From 40CM-2-70-7 sp035505915 (lineage in GTDB: Bacteria > Gemmatimonadota > Gemmatimonadetes > Gemmatimonadales > GWC2-71-9): a stretch of 25,749 nucleotides of DNA. Below are positions 1-8,164 of this stretch, one piece after another (position 1 is the first letter of the stretch; the number at the start of each line of letters is the position of its first letter). A program made the translations under genes and the position numbers. The notes beneath the pieces were generated by a model that was given only the letters and a program-made list of their open reading frames with translations, had not been told where the DNA came from and did no database searches. The DNA is taken from assembly GCA_035505915.1 (NCBI GenBank), contig DATJQI010000062.1, positions 1-25,749 on the forward strand, given 5' to 3'.

Positions 1-1
1 C

Positions 2-2041
2 GGTTCGCGCACCGCGCGCTGGCCCGCGCTCGTCACGCTCACCCTCGCCGCCCTCGTCTTCTGGCGCACCGCCTACCCGGGCGTCACCTGGTGGGACTCG
101 GCCCAATACTCCCTCGCCGCCGGCACCCTCGGGAACCCCGGACCACCCGGCTCCCTGCTCCTCACGCTCCTCGGGTGGCCGGTCGCGCACCTGCACCTGT
201 CCGCATCCCCCGCCCACGACCTGAATCTCCTCGCGGGCCTCCTGGCCGCCGCCACCGCGGGACTCGTCGCGGCCATCGCCCTGCGCCTGACCCGGCTCAC
301 GAGTCCCGACCCCGGCCGACACTCCAGCGTGATCGCGGGCGCCGGGATTGCGCTCGGCGGGCTCGCCTTCGCCTTCGGACCCACCCTGTGGGAATACGCG
401 ACCCAGTTCACGCCCTACGTCCTGACCGCCCTCTTTACCGCACTCCTGCTCTGGACGCTGGTCCACTGGTGGGAAGCCGCCGATGACCCGGGCGCGTGGC
501 GGTGGCTCGCCTTGCTCGGCCTCCTGTTCGGCCTCGACGTCAGCGTCCACCGCACCAATGCCCTGCTCATCCCCGCCGCCATCGTGTGGATCCTCTGCCG
601 GAAGCCGCGCGCGCTGATCGCTCCCAAGACGATCGCGGGAGCCACGGCCGGACTGGCCCTGGGCCTCGCCGTCCAGGTCCTCCTCATTCCGATCTCACGG
701 ATGTCGCACTCACCGCTCATCTGGGAGCGAACCCCGGGCTGGCACGAGCTCTGGAGCTACGTGTCCATCCAGCAGCTCGGGGGCGGGTTCCTGGTGCAGT
801 TCTTCCCGCGGAAGGCCCCCTTCTGGTCGGTCCAGACCGCCGACGTCGTCCGCGTGCTCGGCGCCAACTTCTTCCATTGGAAGGGCCCCGCCGGACCGCT
901 GGGCCTCCTGCCCGGGCTCGCGGCGCTCCTCGGGCTGGTCCTGCTGTGGCGGGGCAACCGGCGGCTCGGAATCGCGTTCACGCTGCTCCTCGCGGTCCAG
1001 GCCGTGATGACCGTGCTCTTCTTCAACATCCCCGCCCACTTCTTCCGCACGCTGGACCGCCACTACCTCCCGGTCTGCGTCACCATCGCCGTGCTCGCCG
1101 CCCGCGGTCTCGGCGGACTGCTCACGGCTGCGTTCCGCGCGTCACCTAGGCATCACCGCCTCATCCCCGTAACGGCCGGCCTCGCGGCCCTCGCGGCCGC
1201 CGGCGCGCAGCTGCTCGGCAACTGGAACGCACTGGACGCGTCCCGGCGCCACTTCGCGGCGGATTACGCCCGGAACGTGCTGCGGTCCCTGCCCCGGAAC
1301 GCCATCTACTTCACCGTGGGCGACAATGACACCTTCCCCCTCCTCTACATGCAGGCGTTGGAGGAAGTCCGGCGGGATGTGACGGTCGTCAATCTGTCGG
1401 TCGCCGAAATGCCCCAGTTCGCGGGTGAGCTCCTCCGGCACGAGCCGGCGTTTCCGCTGGACCCGTCAGCCCGCGATTCGACACTGGGCCCGAAGACGAT
1501 CCCGGTGGAGGGGACCGCCGCGGCACTCGGGCTCCCGGAGGGGGTGAAGCCGCCACCGGTGTTGGCGGTGAACGTCAAGCCTCAATACAGCACCCTGATG
1601 TTGCCGGCCGAGGTCACCCTGCTGGACCTGCTGCGCACCAACCGCTGGCGCCGGCCCTTGGCCTTCGCCAGCACCGGGACCCGCGCCAGTATGATCTGGC
1701 TCGCCCCCTACGGCCGATTGGATGGGCTCTACTACCGCGTTGTGCCGACGGCGGACCCGGCGCCGGACCTTCCCCTGCTCCGCGGGAACCTCCTGGCGAT
1801 CGCGACCTACCGCGGCTACGCCGACTCGACCGTGCTGCTCGAGCCGGTCTCCCGGCAGATCGCCACCCTGTATTACCTGGGGTTCGGGGAGCTGCTCAAG
1901 GCAGACGCGAAAGCCGGGGACCTCCACCAGTGCCGGAGAGACGCGGACGCGCTGCTGGCCGCGATTCCGCCCGCGCGCATCGGGCTTCCGGGTGACACCC
2001 AGGATCAGCTATTGCGGGAGTGTAGCGACGGATCGAGGTAG
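2..2041 (+). CDS. DUF2723 (TMEM260-like) membrane glycosyltransferase-like protein, 5' truncated
   Basis: The frame is open from base 2, so the true start lies upstream; 679 residues are visible. Near the N-terminus, TWWDSAQYSLAAGTLGNPGP followed by PGS fits the DUF2723 signature (an acidic residue after a membrane segment, then LG...PPG). GLDVSVHRTNALLIPA is the second conserved DUF2723 block. Several hydrophobic helices follow to about residue 400. The C-terminal part is probably soluble and periplasmic and contains GDNDTFPLLYMQALEEVRRD, typical of the long bacterial versions. The family is related to GT-C protein O-mannosyltransferases, so transfer of a sugar from a lipid carrier to protein or lipid is likely, but donor and acceptor cannot be read. 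Stop TAG is at 2039-2041. The next gene has its own promoter-like box, so an operon is not required. Confidence 0.85.
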   Translation, partial: GSRTARWPALVTLTLAALVFWRTAYPGVTWWDSAQYSLAAGTLGNPGPPGSLLLTLLGWPVAHLHLSASPAHDLNLLAGLLAAATAGLVAAIALRLTRLTSPDPGRHSSVIAGAGIALGGLAFAFGPTLWEYATQFTPYVLTALFTALLLWTLVHWWEAADDPGAWRWLALLGLLFGLDVSVHRTNALLIPAAIVWILCRKPRALIAPKTIAGATAGLALGLAVQVLLIPISRMSHSPLIWERTPGWHELWSYVSIQQLGGGFLVQFFPRKAPFWSVQTADVVRVLGANFFHWKGPAGPLGLLPGLAALLGLVLLWRGNRRLGIAFTLLLAVQAVMTVLFFNIPAHFFRTLDRHYLPVCVTIAVLAARGLGGLLTAAFRASPRHHRLIPVTAGLAALAAAGAQLLGNWNALDASRRHFAADYARNVLRSLPRNAIYFTVGDNDTFPLLYMQALEEVRRDVTVVNLSVAEMPQFAGELLRHEPAFPLDPSARDSTLGPKTIPVEGTAAALGLPEGVKPPPVLAVNVKPQYSTLMLPAEVTLLDLLRTNRWRRPLAFASTGTRASMIWLAPYGRLDGLYYRVVPTADPAPDLPLLRGNLLAIATYRGYADSTVLLEPVSRQIATLYYLGFGELLKADAKAGDLHQCRRDADALLAAIPPARIGLPGDTQDQLLRECSDGSR

Positions 2042-2053
2042 CCTGGTCGTCCT

Positions 2054-2065
2054 GCTTCATGAAGC
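2054..2065. repeat. 12-bp perfect palindrome upstream of the 2105 gene
   Basis: GCTTCATGAAGC is self-complementary over all 12 bases. It lies 27 bp upstream of the proposed -10 box at 2093-2098, just upstream of where a -35 would sit. It could be an operator half-site pair or a short hairpin at the end of the DUF2723 transcript. No T-run follows it. Only one copy was seen. Confidence 0.3.
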
Positions 2066-2092
2066 TGTCATTCGGCGGTAAGCCGCGCCGCG

Positions 2093-2098
2093 TACCTT
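2093..2098 (+). promoter_or_regulatory. -10 box TACCTT, leaderless start at 2105
   Basis: TACCTT matches the TANNNT -10 pattern. Six bases separate it from ATG 2105, so the expected transcription start falls on the A of the start codon. There is no Shine-Dalgarno sequence in front of this ATG and no convincing -35. Confidence 0.5.
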
Positions 2099-2104
2099 GA
2101 GTCC

Positions 2105-3124
2105 ATGTCCCTTCTCCATCTGTTAGCGGCGTTGCTGCTCACCACGGGCGCGCGCCATGACCCCGGCCGCGCCAGTCTCACGGTCACCGTGGACTCGGCC
2201 CGGCGCGAGGTCGTGGTCTCCGCAGGTCCCTTCGTGATCCCGCCCCGCCAGGCCGACACCGCGGCGATGGCGATGGACATGGATCAATCCATGCGGAACG
2301 GAGAGATCGAGGCGGGGCGATTCCCCTGGCCGGTCTCCCGCCTCTTCCGCGCGGTGGAGCTGGAAGTCACCGACTCGCTGGGACGCCCGCTGCCCCGCCG
2401 GCTGCTCCACCATCTCAACCTGATCAACTTCGACCGCCGGCAGCTCATCTATCCGATGGTGGAGCGATTCATCGGATTCGGGCAGGAGACCGAGGACATC
2501 GCGCTCCCCCGGACGGCCGGACTCCCCCTGGCGCAGGGGCAGCGGATCGGTCTCTACGTCATGTGGGACAACGGCACCGGCCACGAGCTGGACGGCATTT
2601 CGGTGCGCCTCACGTTCCACTGGCTCCCGCGCAACCAGCAGCCACCCCCCCTGACCGTCCTGCCGCTGATCGCGGACGCCCACGAAGTGGCCGGCGGGAG
2701 CGACGGATTCTCCGTCCCTCCGGGCGGGTCCGTGACCACCGTCGCCTTCACCCTTCCGCTCAGCGGGCACCTGCTGGGGGCGACGGGGCACCTGCACGAT
2801 CACGGGCTGTGGGTCCGGCTGGAAGACGCGGAAACGGGCAAGGTGATCGTCACGGTCGAGGCGAAACGCGATTCGGCGGGACGCGTCCTCGGGATGGCGC
2901 GTCACCTGCTCGCGCTGCGCGGCGAAGGGCCGCACCTCCGGGCGGGACACGGGTACCGGCTCGCCGTGGCCTACGACAACCCCACCGCCGACACCCTCCG
3001 TGAGGTGATGGGGTTCCTCTACGGCGCCTTTGTCCCCGACGTGCCGGGCGACTGGCCGACCCTCGATCCGACCGACGCCGACTACCTGCGGGACCTCGCC
3101 AGCCTGGAGCCAAACCGGCCCTGA
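2105..3124 (+). CDS. Secreted protein of unknown function with PHM/Nod19-like motifs
   Basis: 339 residues. The N-terminus MSLLHLLAALLLTTGARHDP looks like a short, weak signal peptide. I do not recognise the family with certainty. Three blocks stand out: RRLLHHLNLINF near residue 100, GHLHDHGLWVRLED near residue 225, and LAVAYDNPTADTLREVMGF near residue 290. A paired-His motif, then an HxH motif, then a YDN...MG block resembles copper type II monooxygenases (PHM family) and the plant SURNod19 family, where these histidines bind copper. The mapping is by eye and no methionine ligand was confirmed. ATG 2105 is chosen because of the -10 box 6 bases upstream. The gene ends 25 bp before the GNAT gene. 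It could instead be an unrelated beta-sandwich exported protein. Confidence 0.55.
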   Translation: MSLLHLLAALLLTTGARHDPGRASLTVTVDSARREVVVSAGPFVIPPRQADTAAMAMDMDQSMRNGEIEAGRFPWPVSRLFRAVELEVTDSLGRPLPRRLLHHLNLINFDRRQLIYPMVERFIGFGQETEDIALPRTAGLPLAQGQRIGLYVMWDNGTGHELDGISVRLTFHWLPRNQQPPPLTVLPLIADAHEVAGGSDGFSVPPGGSVTTVAFTLPLSGHLLGATGHLHDHGLWVRLEDAETGKVIVTVEAKRDSAGRVLGMARHLLALRGEGPHLRAGHGYRLAVAYDNPTADTLREVMGFLYGAFVPDVPGDWPTLDPTDADYLRDLASLEPNRP

Positions 3125-3137
3125 GCTTCGGCGGCGG

Positions 3138-3143
3138 TATCTT
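3138..3143 (+). promoter_or_regulatory. -10 box TATCTT, leaderless start at 3150
   Basis: TATCTT lies exactly 6 bases before ATG 3150, inside the 25-bp gap after the preceding stop. There is no Shine-Dalgarno sequence. Box and spacing decide this ATG over longer in-frame starts that would overlap the upstream gene. Confidence 0.55.
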
Positions 3144-3149
3144 CAGTCA

Positions 3150-3647
3150 ATGATCCGGCCGCTCACCCCTGAAGACGCCGCCGCCTACGTCGCCCTTCGC
3201 GCCGAGTCCCTCGCGGCGGCCCCGTTCGCCTTCGCCGCGGCACCGGAGGACGATCGTGCCGGATCGGTCGATTTCATGCGGAGCGCGTTCGCCGACCCCA
3301 CGCAGCGCGCGTTCGGCGCATTCGCGCCCGGCCTGGTCGGCGCCGTCGGAGTCCACCGCGGGCGGGGCAAGGGAGCCCACAAGGCTCACGTCTGGGGGAT
3401 GTACGTCCAGGCGGGGCATCGCGGGCAGGGGCTGGGACGGGAGCTGATGCGGGCGGCCATCGCCTTCGCCCGGTCCCTCCCCGGCGTGACGCACGTGCAC
3501 CTCAGCGTCACCGAGCGCGCTCCCGAGGCCCGGGCGCTCTACGAGAAGCTGGGGTTCGCCATCTGGGGGACGGAGCCGTCGGCGCTCCGAATCGACGGCG
3601 TCGAGGTCGCCGAATACCACATGGTGCTGTCCCTCGGTGCCGGGTAG
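3150..3647 (+). CDS. GNAT family N-acetyltransferase
   Basis: 165 residues, normal for a single-domain GNAT. It starts MIRPLTPEDAAAYVALRAES, the usual beta1-alpha1 opening. The acetyl-CoA pyrophosphate loop is VWGMYVQAGHRGQGLGRELM (RGQGLG, around residues 87-106). The C-terminal motif B is EARALYEKLGFAIWGTEPSA, with the conserved Tyr and GF. Such enzymes transfer acetyl from acetyl-CoA to an amine, often an amino acid, antibiotic or protein N-terminus; the acceptor here cannot be told. The start at 3150 is supported by the TATCTT box; longer in-frame starts run into the previous gene without adding family sequence. It converges on the lipoprotein gene at 3726, with a two-hairpin repeat between them. 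Confidence 0.88.
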   Translation: MIRPLTPEDAAAYVALRAESLAAAPFAFAAAPEDDRAGSVDFMRSAFADPTQRAFGAFAPGLVGAVGVHRGRGKGAHKAHVWGMYVQAGHRGQGLGRELMRAAIAFARSLPGVTHVHLSVTERAPEARALYEKLGFAIWGTEPSALRIDGVEVAEYHMVLSLGAG

Positions 3648-3654
3648 GGAATTC

Positions 3655-3699
3655 GCGTCCTTCAGGACGCACTCGCGCCGAGAGCGCGCTTCAGCGCGC
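3655..3699 (-). repeat. Two-hairpin repeat element, copy 1
   Basis: Two perfect 6-bp stems, each with loop TTCA (TGAA on the minus strand), at 3655-3670 and 3684-3699, are joined by a 13-nt linker (3671-3683). On the minus strand the linker begins TCTCGGCGC, identical over 9 bases to the linker of copy 2 at 22655-22667, which is also 13 nt long. Stem sequences differ between copies but stay paired. The element fills the convergent gap between the GNAT gene and the lipoprotein gene. An A-run (3703-3708) follows on the plus strand, so it is not a classical intrinsic terminator. Confidence 0.65.
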
Positions 3700-3725
3700 G
3701 GGAAAAAACGCCCCGAACCTCCTCT

Positions 3726-4520
3726 CTACGGCACGGTGTCGAGCTGCACCAGGATCCGGTAGGCGCCGAGGTAGGGCTCGTTGGCGCCGAATCCGTCGCG
3801 ACAGCCGTTTCGGGAGCTGGTGACGTCGATCCGGTACGGACCGGTCCTCGGCAGCTGCACCGGGCCGGATCCTTCGAGGATGGTATCCCCGGCCGTGCTC
3901 ACCGCGAGCGCCACCGCCCGCGGCACGAGGGTGTCGAGCACCATGCAGACCTGTTGACTCGGATCCGCCGACGCCGTCCCCTGCACGAAGATCTCGACCT
4001 TCTGCCCGGCCGTTCCCGAAAACGTGAACCGGTCCACGTCGTCGTAGCCGTCGAGGGATTCGCCGTCGGTCACCGTGTTGAAGGCGATCGCCGGGCCGAT
4101 GTGCTCCGGCGCGGTATTGACCTGGTGCACGGTGATGGTCGCCGCCACGCCCTGCCCCGGGGTGCCCGACTGCACCCGGATCACCCAGGGGTTGGACGCG
4201 GGGCCCGCGAAGGTCTGGACCCAGCGGTCGCCGGGAGGGGTGGATGCCCCGGCCACCACGAAACCGTTCTGCAGCTGATTGATGGAGTCGAGCACGGACA
4301 CGAAGGCGAGCCCGCTGGCCGGCACGACCTCGACCGAATAGACCGAATCGGTGATCCCGTGAAAGAACACCGTCTGGTTCGAGTCGCCGGGCCCGAGCGT
4401 GATCGCCATGGGTTGGCCGACCTTGAGGCCCGACCCTCCCCCACCGGCCGGGGACGTCGAGTCGGTACAGGCAGCGAGGACGGCGAAGGCGGCGAGCAGG
4501 CGGAGATGAGAGCGGGTCAT
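3726..4520 (-). CDS. Lipoprotein with pre-peptidase C-terminal (PPC)-like beta domains
   Basis: 264 residues. The N-terminus MTRSHLRLLAAFAVLAAC has a charged start, hydrophobic core and lipobox, with Cys18 as lipidation site; a flexible TDSTSPAGGGGSG linker follows. The rest reads as two beta-sandwich repeats. One holds VFFHGITDSVYSVEVVPASG, the other DDVDRFTFSGTAGQKVEIFV and PYRIDVTSSRNG, the pattern of PPC domains found beside secreted proteases and binding proteins. No catalytic motif is visible. It begins 39 bp after the stop of the SusC-like receptor on the same strand and sits where SusD normally would, but has no SusD tetratricopeptide features. A surface binding role with the receptor is an inference. 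A weak TACTAA box lies 9 bases before the ATG. Confidence 0.8.
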   Translation of the reverse strand: MTRSHLRLLAAFAVLAACTDSTSPAGGGGSGLKVGQPMAITLGPGDSNQTVFFHGITDSVYSVEVVPASGLAFVSVLDSINQLQNGFVVAGASTPPGDRWVQTFAGPASNPWVIRVQSGTPGQGVAATITVHQVNTAPEHIGPAIAFNTVTDGESLDGYDDVDRFTFSGTAGQKVEIFVQGTASADPSQQVCMVLDTLVPRAVALAVSTAGDTILEGSGPVQLPRTGPYRIDVTSSRNGCRDGFGANEPYLGAYRILVQLDTVP

Positions 4521-4559
4521 GGAGCCTTGTTAGTACCCCTGCGGTTCCATTCGGGCCGC

Positions 4560-7148
4560 TTAGAACCGCACCGTCAGCCCGCCCGTGAACACCCGTGAAG
4601 GTGGATAGAGCCCGTTGTCGATTCCATTCGGCGCGGTGGTGGGGTCCACGCCGGAGTAGCCGGTGAGCGTGAAGGCATTGCGGACATCTACGTAGAGTCG
4701 CAGCTCCTGGCCGCCCCACGGGAACGTGTACCCCACCATCACATCGTCCAGCCGGAGAAAGGACCCGTTCTCGAGGTAGTAGTCCGAGAGGAGCTGCTGG
4801 GTCCTGAACCCGGTGGTGAGTACCGACGTGCTCAAGTTGTACGGTGAGCTGCCGTCCGAGAGCTCGCGATAGTCGCCGACGTCGGACGCATCGTTGTTGT
4901 AGATGTAGTTCCCCAGCCAGGCCCGAAGCGTGAAGCCGAAGTCGAAACGGCGGTAGGTGAGCTTCGACGTGAAGCCGAAGATCCAATGAGGCGTCGGATC
5001 GTGCTCGGCGACCGTGTTGATCCCCAGCGAGCAGCCGGTCGTGTCCGCGCCCGAGGCCGTCAAGTACTCTCCCTCCACGGGCTTCCCGTTGCTGTACACC
5101 TGCCGGCACACATAGAACGAATTGACGGGTTGTCCCGGCTCGAGCACCTGGATGGTGCTCCCCACGCCTCCCGCGATGCTCCCGGTCGGGATCACTGGGG
5201 ATGGCCCGGCGCCCACGAACTTCGGATTGAACCCCAGGAATGTGTTCGCGTTGTGCGAGGCATTGACGGTCGCGGTCCAGGAGATTCCCCCCGGTGACCC
5301 CGCCCGCAGCAACGCGGCTGTCAGTCCCAGCTCGAGTCCGGTGTTCTTCATGCTGCCCACGTTCGTCAGCGCGTAGTTGCCGAGCCCGACCGGGACCACG
5401 AATAAGAGGTTGTCCGTCTGTTTGTCGTACCAGTCGACCGATCCGCTGACCCGGTGGCCCGACAGACCAAAGTCGGTACCGACATCCCAGGTACGCGTGG
5501 TTTCCCACGTGAGGGACGGGTCAATTCCGTAACAACCTCCGGAGGGCGGGCACGGCTGGAAGAGCAACGGCAGGAAGCTCCCGAAGTCCTGATTGCCGGC
5601 CTTGCCCCAGGAGGCCCTGAGGAGGAGATCGGGCGTACCCTGGAAGACCCGCAGCGCCCCCGAGATCGCCGGAAACACCGCCCACTCGTTGTCGCCCGAG
5701 AACCGGGTGGAGCCGTCACGCCGCACCGATGCCGACAGAAAGTACCGGTCCCCCAGATCGTACCCGACCCTGGCGTAGGCCGACGTGAGCGCGCTCTGAT
5801 CGATTTCCAAGGATGTGCTCGTCGTCCCGCCGGAGGGTGGAGTGCCGCCTGGACCCAGGCTGTTCGAGGTGAGCTGAAACACCTCGAACGCCGGGATCCG
5901 GCTTCGTGAGGACCAGTGCGCGTACCCAACCGCCGCGTCGATCCGGCCCGCCTCGGGACTGAGCGGAGGCGTGTATCCGAGCGAGACATCGACCAGTGTA
6001 TTGTGAGCCTGGGGCTCGGTGCGGAAGAAACTCCCGTCGATCCCGTTCTTCGTCATGTAGTGAATGTCGTTGGCATAGAATGTCGTACGCGTTGCCTGCG
6101 TGACGTCGTAGCCGAGCGTGACGCCGGCCGAGAGGCCCACGAGCGGCCGGATCTCCGAGAAGTCATATCGCGCGGCCAGGTTGGCGAGCCCGCGGTCGGT
6201 GGTCGCCTGGTCGGTGGAGGTCCGCAGGATTTCGACGGGATTGTCGGCGGAGGTGAGGCTGTTGCCGGGCCAGTTGGCGTAGCCGGTGGCACTGGACGGG
6301 TCGAAGACCGGTTGCGTCGGTCCCATCTCCGCGGCGTTCACGAGGACGCCGCCGGGCGTGAATCCATCCGAGAGCCGCGCCCCCCGCAGGCCCGCGCGCA
6401 GGTCCAGACGGTCGTCAGCGAGGCGCTGGTGGAAGTCCGCGCCGGCCGAAATCCGCCGGGTCGAAGACCCCCCGACCACGCCATCCAGATCGGTGAACCC
6501 TGCCGACAGACGGAAGTCATTGGATGCGCCACCGCCGGACAGCGACACCCGGTGCGACTGCCCGGTGGCGGTCCGGTCGATCTGGTCGAACCAGTCCGTG
6601 GACGCGGTCCCGAGCTGGGCAAGCCCGGCGCTGTCGTACTGCGCGACGGCGGCCCGGAACTGGGTCGCGTCGAGCACCGCGGGAACCCGGGTGACCCAGG
6701 CGGCGGAAAAGGACCCGTCGTACTCCACCCGCGGCGCCCCGTGCCCCGACTTGGTGGTGATCAGCACCACGCCGTTGGAGCCCCGCCCATACATCGACGC
6801 GGTCCCGTCCTTCACGACCGTGATGCTCGCGACGTCGGCGGGATCCAGGAACTCGAGGGGATCGTTCCCGACCGTGAGCCCGCCCCCCGGGCCGAGCGGG
6901 ATGCCGTCGACCACGAAGAGGGGGGCATTCGAGCCGTTGACCGAGCTCGAGCCCCGCACGCGGAGAGTGAGCACGCCGCCCGGCTGGTTGCTCTCCGTCA
7001 CCTGGACTCCGGGCACGGCATTCTGGAGCAGCTGCAAGAGGCTGACGATCCCGGCGGTGTTGAAGGCGCCGGAACCGAGGGAGTCCGGTTGTGCGGCGAG
7101 CACCCCGGGGAAGAGGAGTGCGACGAGGGCAAGCTTGGCGGCCTTCAC
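4560..7148 (-). CDS. SusC/RagA-like TonB-dependent outer-membrane receptor
   Basis: 862 residues from GTG 7148. The start gives a clean signal peptide (KAAKLALVALLFPGVLAAQ), and no upstream in-frame codon adds family sequence. Right after it comes the SusC plug: LLQNAVPGVQVTESNQPGG, LTLRVRGSSSVNGSNAPLFV and VVDGIPLG, then the VASITVVKDGTASMYGRGSN block with GVVLITTKSG. The remainder is a beta-barrel rich in aromatic strands, ending VFTGGLTVRF with the terminal Phe of outer-membrane proteins. It lacks the N-terminal carboxypeptidase-regulatory-like domain usual in SusC and is shorter than the typical ~1000 residues. No SusD follows; a small lipoprotein does. TonB-driven import of oligosaccharide or peptide is the family role; the ligand is unknown. 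It lies 47 bp downstream of mbfA and is probably in the same transcript. Confidence 0.88.
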   Translation of the reverse strand: MKAAKLALVALLFPGVLAAQPDSLGSGAFNTAGIVSLLQLLQNAVPGVQVTESNQPGGVLTLRVRGSSSVNGSNAPLFVVDGIPLGPGGGLTVGNDPLEFLDPADVASITVVKDGTASMYGRGSNGVVLITTKSGHGAPRVEYDGSFSAAWVTRVPAVLDATQFRAAVAQYDSAGLAQLGTASTDWFDQIDRTATGQSHRVSLSGGGASNDFRLSAGFTDLDGVVGGSSTRRISAGADFHQRLADDRLDLRAGLRGARLSDGFTPGGVLVNAAEMGPTQPVFDPSSATGYANWPGNSLTSADNPVEILRTSTDQATTDRGLANLAARYDFSEIRPLVGLSAGVTLGYDVTQATRTTFYANDIHYMTKNGIDGSFFRTEPQAHNTLVDVSLGYTPPLSPEAGRIDAAVGYAHWSSRSRIPAFEVFQLTSNSLGPGGTPPSGGTTSTSLEIDQSALTSAYARVGYDLGDRYFLSASVRRDGSTRFSGDNEWAVFPAISGALRVFQGTPDLLLRASWGKAGNQDFGSFLPLLFQPCPPSGGCYGIDPSLTWETTRTWDVGTDFGLSGHRVSGSVDWYDKQTDNLLFVVPVGLGNYALTNVGSMKNTGLELGLTAALLRAGSPGGISWTATVNASHNANTFLGFNPKFVGAGPSPVIPTGSIAGGVGSTIQVLEPGQPVNSFYVCRQVYSNGKPVEGEYLTASGADTTGCSLGINTVAEHDPTPHWIFGFTSKLTYRRFDFGFTLRAWLGNYIYNNDASDVGDYRELSDGSSPYNLSTSVLTTGFRTQQLLSDYYLENGSFLRLDDVMVGYTFPWGGQELRLYVDVRNAFTLTGYSGVDPTTAPNGIDNGLYPPSRVFTGGLTVRF

Positions 7149-7195
7149 GGCCCCTACGGTGCGCAAAGTGCGCGCGGGCGGCAAGGGCCCTCCGC

Positions 7196-8152
7196 TCAGG
7201 ACGACCCGATCAACAACCCCGTCGCGAACACCAGCGCCCCGCCGAGCCCCACCTGCAGCGCCGCCTGAAGGGGCGGCGTGTCCATGTAGCGGTGCCGGAT
7301 CCACGCGATCACCGAGAGCTCCACCAGCACCACCGCCATCGCCGCGAAGAGCGCCACGTGGAAGTCCCCGATGAGGAACGGCAAGGTGTGGCCTACGCCG
7401 CCCAGCGCCGTCATCGCGCCGCAGATCGTGCCCCGGAGCCACGGGTGCCCGCGCCCGGTCAGCGTCCCGTCGTCCGAGAGCGCCTCCGCGAAGCCCATGC
7501 TGATCCCCGCCCCGACCGAAGCGGCGAGCCCCACCAGAAACGCGTCCCAGCTCTTCTGCGTCGCCACCGCCGCGGCGAACACCGGCGCCAGGGTCGACAC
7601 CGAGCCGTCCATCAGCCCCGCCAGCCCGGGCTGGACGATCTGGAGCACGAACAGGCGCCGCTTGGCCTTTTCTTCCTCACGCTGAACGTTCGGCGTCAGT
7701 TCCGCCTTCGCCAGCTCCCCCGCCCGCTCCTCGTGGCCCCGCTCGGCCTGCGCCAGATCGTCGAGGAGCTTCCGGGTCGCCACGTCCCGGGTCCGCGACG
7801 CCGCGCGCTCGTAGAACTGCCGGCTCTCGACCTCCGCCGCCGCGGCCTGCTCGCGAATCACCTCCGGCCCGAACTTCTTGATGAACCAGGGCGCCCGGCG
7901 CTCCACGAACCCGCGCACGTCCTGGCGCCGGATCAGCGGGATGTGATCCCCGAACCGCTGCCGGTACCGCTCCATCAGGCTGGCCCGGTGCACCGACTCC
8001 TCCTTCCGCATCCCGTCGAGCACCGCCGCCGAGGCCGGATACTCGGCCCGCAGCCGCTCGGCGTAGTCGGCGTAGGTGCGCTCGTCCTCTTCTTCGAGGG
8101 AAATCGCGAGCGCCAAAAGCTCCTGCTCGGACAGACTGTCGAAACTCCGCAT
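7196..8152 (-). CDS. mbfA: MbfA-like ferritin-like/VIT1 iron exporter
   Basis: 318 residues with two domains. Residues ~1-165 form a ferritin-like (erythrin) four-helix domain carrying carboxylate/His ligands: ISLEEEDERTYADYAERLRA, MRKEESVHRASLMER, EVESRQFYERAAS and AERGHEERAGEL. Residues ~170-318 form a VIT1/CCC1 membrane domain: QPGLAGLMDGSVSTLAPVFA, then LVGLAASVGAGISMGFAEAL and three further hydrophobic helices. This architecture and length match MbfA of rhizobia and Agrobacterium, an inner-membrane iron exporter that protects against iron and peroxide stress. ATG 8152 has a strong Shine-Dalgarno AGGAG six bases upstream. The stop of the GH31 gene lies 9 bp upstream and is part of the TAGGAG, so the two are translationally coupled. 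No Irr or Fur box was recognised. Confidence 0.88.
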   Translation of the reverse strand: MRSFDSLSEQELLALAISLEEEDERTYADYAERLRAEYPASAAVLDGMRKEESVHRASLMERYRQRFGDHIPLIRRQDVRGFVERRAPWFIKKFGPEVIREQAAAAEVESRQFYERAASRTRDVATRKLLDDLAQAERGHEERAGELAKAELTPNVQREEEKAKRRLFVLQIVQPGLAGLMDGSVSTLAPVFAAAVATQKSWDAFLVGLAASVGAGISMGFAEALSDDGTLTGRGHPWLRGTICGAMTALGGVGHTLPFLIGDFHVALFAAMAVVLVELSVIAWIRHRYMDTPPLQAALQVGLGGALVFATGLLIGSS

Positions 8153-8158
8153 GACGGG

Positions 8159-8164
8159 CTCCTA
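8159..8164 (-). promoter_or_regulatory. TAGGAG: GH31 stop codon fused to the mbfA ribosome binding site
   Basis: On the minus strand TAG (8164-8162) ends the GH31 gene, and its last two bases begin AGGAG (8163-8159), six bases before ATG 8152. Ribosomes terminating on GH31 would be positioned at the mbfA start. Confidence 0.7.

Noticed and set aside
3030..3149. Longer N-terminus for the GNAT protein
   Set aside because: It overlaps the upstream coding sequence and lacks family similarity; TATCTT lies 6 bases before ATG 3150.
3655..3699. Hairpins as a bidirectional intrinsic terminator
   Set aside because: The run of six A's follows on the plus strand, and on the minus strand the T-run precedes the stems instead of following them. 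The shared linker with 22655-22667 points to a repeat family instead.
7149..7195. Promoter for the SusC-like receptor
   Set aside because: The only candidate, TAGGGG two bases before the GTG, fits neither the TANNNT pattern nor the spacing seen elsewhere; read-through from mbfA is simpler.
7149..7442. Longer N-terminus for the SusC-like receptor
   Set aside because: The extra residues are antisense-like, rich in Arg/Gly and overlap the end of mbfA on the same strand in another frame; the signal peptide begins at GTG 7148.
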